Below, piece by piece: positions 5,893 to 11,194 of a stretch of 11,194 nt of DNA; the first letter of the stretch is position 1; every line of letters starts with the position of its first letter. The stretch spans positions 1 through 11,194 of the forward strand of contig QHRC01000046.1 of assembly GCA_003219995.1 (NCBI GenBank), given 5' to 3'. The stretch comes from Verrucomicrobiota bacterium (lineage in GTDB: Bacteria; Verrucomicrobiota; Verrucomicrobiia; Chthoniobacterales; UBA10450). Position numbers and translations under genes: made by a program. Below the pieces are notes generated by a model. It was not told where the DNA came from, did no database searches, and worked only from the letters and a program-made list of their open reading frames with translations.

Positions 5893-7356
5893 ATGCGTTT
5901 ATCCATTTTCACTCTATGCGCGGCAATTAGTACATCGTTTGCGGCCCAACCGGAGGTCGTTCCCACGCCTACTGTTCCGACCGCGGCGGCGGAGGCTGGC
6001 AAAGACGTAGTGCATCAACTCAATAACGCATTTGCCAAGGTTTTCGAGATCGTTGCGCCGAGCGTCGTCATTATTGAAATGACGAAAAAGAACGACGGCA
6101 ACGAAGGCTCGCCTTTCGATGATCTATTTTTCCAGGGTCCGCCTGACGAAAATAATCCCCAGAGAAATCCGAGAAATTTTCAACCCGTCCAAAGCGAAGG
6201 CTCGGGATTCATCGTCCGGCCGGACGGTTACATCTTCACAAATTTTCATGTGGTGGAGGCAGCCGACAAAGTTGAGGTGAAATTGAAGGATGGCCGCGAA
6301 TTTCCGGCCAAGATCGTCGGCACGGACGAGAAGACCGATATCGCGGTGATCAAAATCGACGCGAAAGATTTGCCAGTCGTGCAACTCGGCGACAGCGACG
6401 CAGTGCGCGTGGGCCAGTTTGCCTTCGCAATCGGCGCGCCGTTCAAGCTCGATTATACGTTTACTTACGGCGTCGTCAGCGGCAAAGGGCGCAGCAAATT
6501 GTTCACGTCTGGCGGTTACTCGATCTCGGATTATTTGCAGACCGATGCCTCGATCAATCCCGGCAACAGCGGCGGCCCGCTTTGCGACATCGACGGCAAA
6601 GTGATCGGAATGAACGCGCTGATCAACGGATTGAATCGTGGGCTTGGCTTTGCGATCCCAATTAACATGGCCAAAGAGATCGGCAACGAGCTGATCGCCG
6701 GTCATAAAATTGTGCGGCCCTGGCTCGGCATCCGCATCGAATCACTCGGCGACGATCCGTCCATCCGCGAGTTGTTCAAAGGCGTCGAGAAAGGCGTGGT
6801 CGTGCGCACGATTGAGGCGGACGCACCCGCGTATAAAAGCGATCTGCGTCCATTTGACGTGATCACAAATGTCGATGGAACGCCGGTCAGCACCGATTCC
6901 CAACTCCAACACGAGATTCTGAAAAAGAAGATCGGCCAAAATGTCGAGCTGACTGTTTGGCGAAAAGGTCGGACGATTAAAATCCCGATTAAGACCGGCG
7001 AACTGCCAAATGAGATCGCTCGCGTTTCAAACCAACCGATCGAGCCAGGCCAGCCGAAACCAGAAGATGTCGGCAAGTTTGGATTGCAGGTGCAGGATTT
7101 GACCAGGGAAGTTGCCGAACGTCTTCATCTCGATGTTCAGCAAGGGGTCATTGTGACGGGCGTGGATGACAACAGCCTCGCGGCCCAACAAGGCATTCAG
7201 CGCGAAGACATCGTTACCGAAGTCGATGGCAAACCGGTCAACAATGTCGCCGGTTTCCGCGAAGCGCTGACCAAAGCGGATCCGAAGCGCGGCGTTCTTC
7301 TCTACCTCGATCGCAAAGGCAGCAAAACCTTCGCAGTGCTCAAAGCCGCCGGCTAA
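5893..7356 (+). CDS. htrA: HtrA/DegP-family periplasmic serine protease with two PDZ domains
   Basis: A 487-residue protease/chaperone for misfolded envelope proteins. Residues 1-18 are a signal peptide (MRLSIFTLCAAISTSFAA). The trypsin-like domain carries the complete catalytic triad: H119 in FTNFHVVEAAD, D149 in KTDIAVIKID and S226 in NPGNSGGPL. PDZ1 spans about 273-367 (PWLGIRIESLG, with DAPAYKSDLRPFDVI) and PDZ2 about 395-485 (GLQVQDLT, SLAAQQGIQREDIV). The length matches Do/DegP-type proteins. The frame is open back to 5155, but that stretch is antisense to the ankyrin/L,D-transpeptidase gene; the signal peptide fixes the start at 5893, with 5872 as a less likely in-frame ATG. It is divergent from the L,D-transpeptidase gene across 145 bp and might share envelope-stress control with it. 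No cytochrome or regulatory gene accompanies it. Confidence in the family is very high; choosing DegP, DegQ or MucD as the closest relative is not possible by eye. Confidence 0.95.
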   Translation: MRLSIFTLCAAISTSFAAQPEVVPTPTVPTAAAEAGKDVVHQLNNAFAKVFEIVAPSVVIIEMTKKNDGNEGSPFDDLFFQGPPDENNPQRNPRNFQPVQSEGSGFIVRPDGYIFTNFHVVEAADKVEVKLKDGREFPAKIVGTDEKTDIAVIKIDAKDLPVVQLGDSDAVRVGQFAFAIGAPFKLDYTFTYGVVSGKGRSKLFTSGGYSISDYLQTDASINPGNSGGPLCDIDGKVIGMNALINGLNRGLGFAIPINMAKEIGNELIAGHKIVRPWLGIRIESLGDDPSIRELFKGVEKGVVVRTIEADAPAYKSDLRPFDVITNVDGTPVSTDSQLQHEILKKKIGQNVELTVWRKGRTIKIPIKTGELPNEIARVSNQPIEPGQPKPEDVGKFGLQVQDLTREVAERLHLDVQQGVIVTGVDDNSLAAQQGIQREDIVTEVDGKPVNNVAGFREALTKADPKRGVLLYLDRKGSKTFAVLKAAG

Positions 7357-7365
7357 ATCGGAAAT

Positions 7366-7384
7366 CCGGAATCAGGTTTTCCGG
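7366..7384. terminator. Hairpin between convergent genes (possible bidirectional terminator)
   Basis: CCGGAA (7366-7371) and TTCCGG (7379-7384) form a 6-bp stem with a seven-base loop, ten bases after the HtrA stop and overlapping the stop of the opposing small membrane-protein gene. Neither side has a strong T-run, so termination is plausible but unproven. Confidence 0.35.
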
Positions 7385-7593
7385 CTGCCGACCACTACCA
7401 GCACAATCCCGCCGACTAGGCAGATGCCGCCCAGGACCGGCGGAAATGGAACGGTGTGTTCTTTGTCGGCGCTGACTTGCAGCGGGCCGGCATCGATCAC
7501 CTTTTCTCGTTTCGTATAAGTAAATCCGCCATAGGCCAGCGCGATGATGCCAATGGCGATGAGAATAATACCGACGATCCCAGCCGGTTTCAT
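7372..7593 (-). CDS. Small two-helix membrane protein of unknown function
   Basis: A 73-residue protein with two predicted transmembrane helices: about 4-24 (AGIVGIILIAIGIIALAYGG) and about 50-69 (PPVLGGICLVGGIVLVVVG). They are joined by a polar loop (TKREKVIDAGPLQVSADKEH). I do not recognise the family with certainty; the helix-GxxY-loop-PPxLGG-helix pattern resembles small DUF-type inner-membrane proteins found across many phyla. It starts ten bases after the stop of the 49-residue membrane-protein gene on the same strand, so the two probably share a transcript. AGGA lies about nine bases before the ATG. It converges on the HtrA gene, with only 15 bases between the stops. Function unknown; an envelope-stress role is only a guess from its neighbours. 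Confidence 0.75.
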   Translation of the reverse strand: MKPAGIVGIILIAIGIIALAYGGFTYTKREKVIDAGPLQVSADKEHTVPFPPVLGGICLVGGIVLVVVGSRKT

Positions 7594-7603
7594 TAACGCG
7601 ATC

Positions 7604-7753
7604 CTAAAGTGGGCGCCGGCCTTGGAGTAATTGAATAATTAAAACTACGAGCGCGATGACCAGAAGGAGATGGATGAAGCCACCCAGCGTGTAGGAGCTG
7701 ACCAATCCAAGCAGCCAAAGCACCAGTAGAATAACAAAGATAGTCCAGAGCAT
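7604..7753 (-). CDS. lmo0937-family small membrane protein
   Basis: A 49-residue, almost wholly hydrophobic protein: MLWTIFVILLVLWLLGLV, then a glycine-containing turn (SSYTLGGFIHL), then a second helix ending in the basic tail QGRRPL. The MLWTI start, WLLGLV, GGxIHLLLV and terminal GRR pattern is that of the lmo0937 family. Members are very short predicted inner-membrane proteins of unknown function, often linked to stress conditions. The frame reads 17 residues further upstream, but those are charged (GAKEVRNLNRKK) and the family begins exactly at MLWTI, so I start at 7753. It probably forms a two-gene operon with the 73-residue membrane protein immediately downstream. The 237 bases upstream contain no gene I can support and presumably hold its promoter, though no strong -10/-35 pair stands out. 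Confidence 0.8.
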   Translation of the reverse strand: MLWTIFVILLVLWLLGLVSSYTLGGFIHLLLVIALVVLIIQLLQGRRPL

Positions 7754-7990
7754 AGAGATTTTCTTTCGGTTGAGGTTTCTAACTTCTTTCGCGCCGCGTA
7801 GCAACAGTGCGCTTATCGAATGAAAATTTTCAAGTCCAAATGCTTTCCAAATGCTCCTCCATTTTCAGTAACTCGCATAAAATCGACCAGTATCGATTGT
7901 CGATCCTCTTATTTCTCGCCGAACCCGCCCCGGCGGGCAGCTCCTTCAACACAAATGCGGATGCATTCGTATTAGCTCCGGAACAGAAGG

Positions 7991-8021
7991 AGCTGGGCGA
8001 CCCAGCTGATTGATTCAATCA
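7991..8021 (-). terminator. Tandem hairpins at the end of the kinase-MurQ gene
   Basis: Two adjoining perfect inverted repeats. AGCTGGG-CGA-CCCAGCT (7991-8007) has a 7-bp stem and three-base loop. TGATTGA-T-TCAATCA (8007-8021) overlaps the stop codon at 8015-8017. On the minus strand the stable stem is followed by CCTTCTGTTCC, which is pyrimidine-rich but not a proper T-run. Most likely this is the transcription end of the fusion gene. Confidence 0.5.
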
Positions 8022-9790
8022 GATGCCTTGGCGGCGTGAAGCGGGTCGATCTTGTCGGCAATGGCACGCAAATTCCAGCCATTGGCTTCAAGTCGCTCGC
8101 GAGCCGATTGATAATCGCAATTTGCGAGTTCGGCGACCACGCGCACCGCGCGATCACGCAGCTTCGTGCTAGAAGCATGAAGATCGATCATCAAATTACC
8201 GCGCACGTTGCCGAGCGCGACCATCGCCCCCGTGCTGATGATGTTGAGCGCAATCTTTGTCGCCGTGCCCGCCTTTAATCTGGTCGAGCCCGTGAGAACT
8301 TCCGGGCCGACCGCGAGATCGACGGCAAGATCGACATCTATTTTTACAGAGCGCTCCGGATTACAAGTGAGCAGAATAACTTTTGCCCCTAACGACCTCG
8401 CTCGCGCCAATGCGCCGAGAACGAACGGCGTGCGACCGCTTGCTGTGATCCCGACGATAATATCGACATCTTTAATCCCGCGTTCATCAATTGCCAGCCC
8501 GCCGCCACTTTCTTCATCTTCTGCACCTTCGACGCTGCGATGAAGGGCTGTGACTCCACCGGCGATAATTCCCTGCACCAGTTCAGACGACGTACCGAAT
8601 GTCGGCGGGATTTCACTCGCATCGAGCACACCGATCCGACCGCTGCTCCCAGCGCCAACATAAAACAACCGGCCACCTTTGCGCAGCGACGCCGTGACAA
8701 GCTCAATCGCCCTGGCAAGATCGACAATCGCGCCCCGCAAGGCTTCTTGAACAAACTTTTCTTCATCGACGAAAAGCTGTGCGAGATTTCGCGCGCTCAT
8801 TTTTTCTAAATTCTCCGAGCGCGGATTGCGCTGTTCGGTCAGCGCGGCGGCAAGATCGTCGATCTTATCCTGGTCACTCAACGTTCGGGTCGTGGCATGG
8901 TCGTCCATTTCCGCGGCCAGCCAGGCTGCGCCCAATTCCGGCGCGCGCTCCGCCGTTGCTACACGCGCATCGGGCAGATTTTTTTTTAGCCGGCGGCGAA
9001 AGGCGTGGGTATAGATTGAATCCCGCTGGAAGAGGCCACCGAGCAATATCATCTTCGGCGCAAGCAAGCGAAGCCGTGTCGCTACGATTTCAGCGTATTC
9101 GCTCAAGCAACGCGCGCCCTCTTCAATAATTTCCATAACGCGCGCATCACCGTTAGCCGCCGCTTCGAAGACGACCGGGACCAACATCGCGATCTCCATC
9201 TTGTCAGCGGTCTGCGCCCAGCGAACGAGCTCGTCCAAGTTGTTCAAGGAAAGGGCCTGCAGAACTTTTGTCGTAAACTGCACTTCGCCGCGATGCAGAT
9301 CATATTCGCGCATAATGAGGCGAAGCGCCTGGATCGAAAGAAAATATCCGCCGCCGGCGTCACCCAGGATGTGTCCCCACCCCCCCGCGTTCTCGATCTT
9401 GTCGCCGCGACGTCCAGTAACGGATGAGCCGCTCCCAGCGTTCACCACAATCCCATCACCATGCCCGAGGGCAGCGGCGAGACCGGATTCACGATCGCTT
9501 CCAGTAACGATCTTCGCGCCCGGCCAAATCTCCGCACAAAGATTCGCGAGTGATTGTCGATCTTCGGCCGTCCCGCAACCGGCCAAAAAAATACCGGCGC
9601 GATCGATTTGCTTTGGCAGCTCGGCGAAAATCGCGCGCAAACGATCGGGAGTGGCCAGGCGAAAATTCGACGGCGGCAGTTTTCCCTGATCGACGACACG
9701 CAGTTCCTGGCCGTCGCGTTCGGCCAAGGCCCACGCGGTCTTGGTTCCGCCGCCTTCGACACCGAGGATTTTCTCGGGAACGTTTCCCAT
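8015..9790 (-). CDS. murQ: Bifunctional fusion: BadF/GlcNAc-kinase-type sugar kinase and MurNAc-6-phosphate etherase (MurQ)
   Basis: A 591-residue cytoplasmic protein with two enzyme domains. Residues about 7-296 are an ASKHA sugar kinase of the BadF/N-acetylglucosamine kinase family: phosphate loop GVEGGGTKT (10-18), catalytic-type aspartate D99 in TGSDRESGLAAA, NAGSGSSV (118-124), GGWGHILGDAGGGYFLS (136-152) and GGLFQRD (251-257). Residues about 315-591 are a full-length MurQ with a SIS fold: VGAGSSGRIGVLDASEIPPT, catalytic glutamates E393 and E424 (equivalent to E83 and E114 of E. coli MurQ as I recall it, with the same spacing of 31), GITASGRTPFVLGAL and GSTRLKAGTATKIALN. MurQ cleaves MurNAc-6-phosphate to GlcNAc-6-phosphate and D-lactate. 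A kinase phosphorylating MurNAc and/or GlcNAc (as Clostridium MurK does) would feed it. The frame is open to 9841, but the upstream part runs into a REP-like repeat, so the ATG at 9790 is chosen. Sugar specificity of the kinase half is inferred. Confidence 0.93.
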   Translation of the reverse strand: MGNVPEKILGVEGGGTKTAWALAERDGQELRVVDQGKLPPSNFRLATPDRLRAIFAELPKQIDRAGIFLAGCGTAEDRQSLANLCAEIWPGAKIVTGSDRESGLAAALGHGDGIVVNAGSGSSVTGRRGDKIENAGGWGHILGDAGGGYFLSIQALRLIMREYDLHRGEVQFTTKVLQALSLNNLDELVRWAQTADKMEIAMLVPVVFEAAANGDARVMEIIEEGARCLSEYAEIVATRLRLLAPKMILLGGLFQRDSIYTHAFRRRLKKNLPDARVATAERAPELGAAWLAAEMDDHATTRTLSDQDKIDDLAAALTEQRNPRSENLEKMSARNLAQLFVDEEKFVQEALRGAIVDLARAIELVTASLRKGGRLFYVGAGSSGRIGVLDASEIPPTFGTSSELVQGIIAGGVTALHRSVEGAEDEESGGGLAIDERGIKDVDIIVGITASGRTPFVLGALARARSLGAKVILLTCNPERSVKIDVDLAVDLAVGPEVLTGSTRLKAGTATKIALNIISTGAMVALGNVRGNLMIDLHASSTKLRDRAVRVVAELANCDYQSARERLEANGWNLRAIADKIDPLHAAKASD

Positions 9791-9802
9791 TGAATTTAAT
9801 TT

Positions 9803-11194
<1,392 letters not shown>

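Noticed and set aside
5748..6002. Upstream extension of the ankyrin/L,D-transpeptidase frame by 85 residues
   Set aside because: It overlaps the HtrA start on the other strand, and the ATG at 5747 begins a proper signal sequence with a TATAAT box just upstream.
7924..7937. GC-rich hairpin CCCGC-CCCG-GCGGG as a terminator
   Set aside because: The stem is only five base pairs, no T-run follows on either strand, and it does not lie at a gene end.
7807..8013. Short open frames on both strands in the gap 7805-8014
   Set aside because: Neither has family-like features, a start signal or biased composition; I treat the stretch as intergenic.
9201..9689. 162-residue plus-strand open frame opposite the kinase domain
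   Set aside because: Composition is rich in Arg, Ser and Pro, as expected of an antisense frame, and the opposite strand carries clear kinase motifs.

Overview
The window reads as ordinary chromosomal DNA from a Gram-negative-type bacterium of moderately high GC. It carries eleven protein genes, all apparently intact except ligA, which runs off the right edge. There is no rRNA, tRNA, CRISPR array, insertion sequence or phage gene that I can see, and no stretch above about 300 bases lacks a gene. The mix of genes (periplasmic HtrA protease, a kinase-MurQ fusion, an ankyrin/L,D-transpeptidase protein, an lmo0937-type small membrane protein), the GC level and the scarcity of Shine-Dalgarno sequences suggest a soil or freshwater Verrucomicrobiota-like organism, perhaps Chthoniobacterales. 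That placement is an impression and not demonstrated.

Layout. 73-1701 (+) encodes a YtcJ-type amidohydrolase and 1755-2225 (+) a secreted cupredoxin with an unusual helical N-terminus. 2226-2414 is a convergent intergenic stretch with only small weak hairpins. 2415-3028 (-) is a two-gene toxin-antitoxin module (ribbon-helix-helix antitoxin, PIN toxin, GTGA overlap), with an 8-bp-arm palindrome upstream. 3153-4373 (-) is kamA, a lysine 2,3-aminomutase with its lysine-binding residues kept and its zinc site lost. 4455-5747 (-) encodes an exported ankyrin-repeat protein with a C-terminal YkuD L,D-transpeptidase domain. A 145-bp divergent region with a TATAAT box and a 19-bp dyad separates it from the HtrA/DegP protease gene (5893-7356, +).

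Two tiny membrane-protein genes follow on the minus strand (7372-7593 and 7604-7753). 7754-7990 holds no gene I can support. 8015-9790 (-) encodes a 591-residue fusion of a BadF/GlcNAc-kinase-type ATPase with MurNAc-6-phosphate etherase (MurQ). It ends at a pair of adjacent hairpins. A 102-bp divergent region that is mostly an inverted pair of 26-bp REP-like units separates it from ligA (9893 to the edge, +).

How the genes work together. Three products concern the envelope: the L,D-transpeptidase would crosslink or modify peptidoglycan, the kinase-MurQ fusion would recycle or scavenge its amino sugars, and HtrA would police periplasmic protein folding. The remaining genes look independent of each other. 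The most distinctive items are the kinase-MurQ fusion, the ankyrin/L,D-transpeptidase architecture, the zinc-less aminomutase and the REP-like inverted pair. I see no new multi-gene defence or mobile system.
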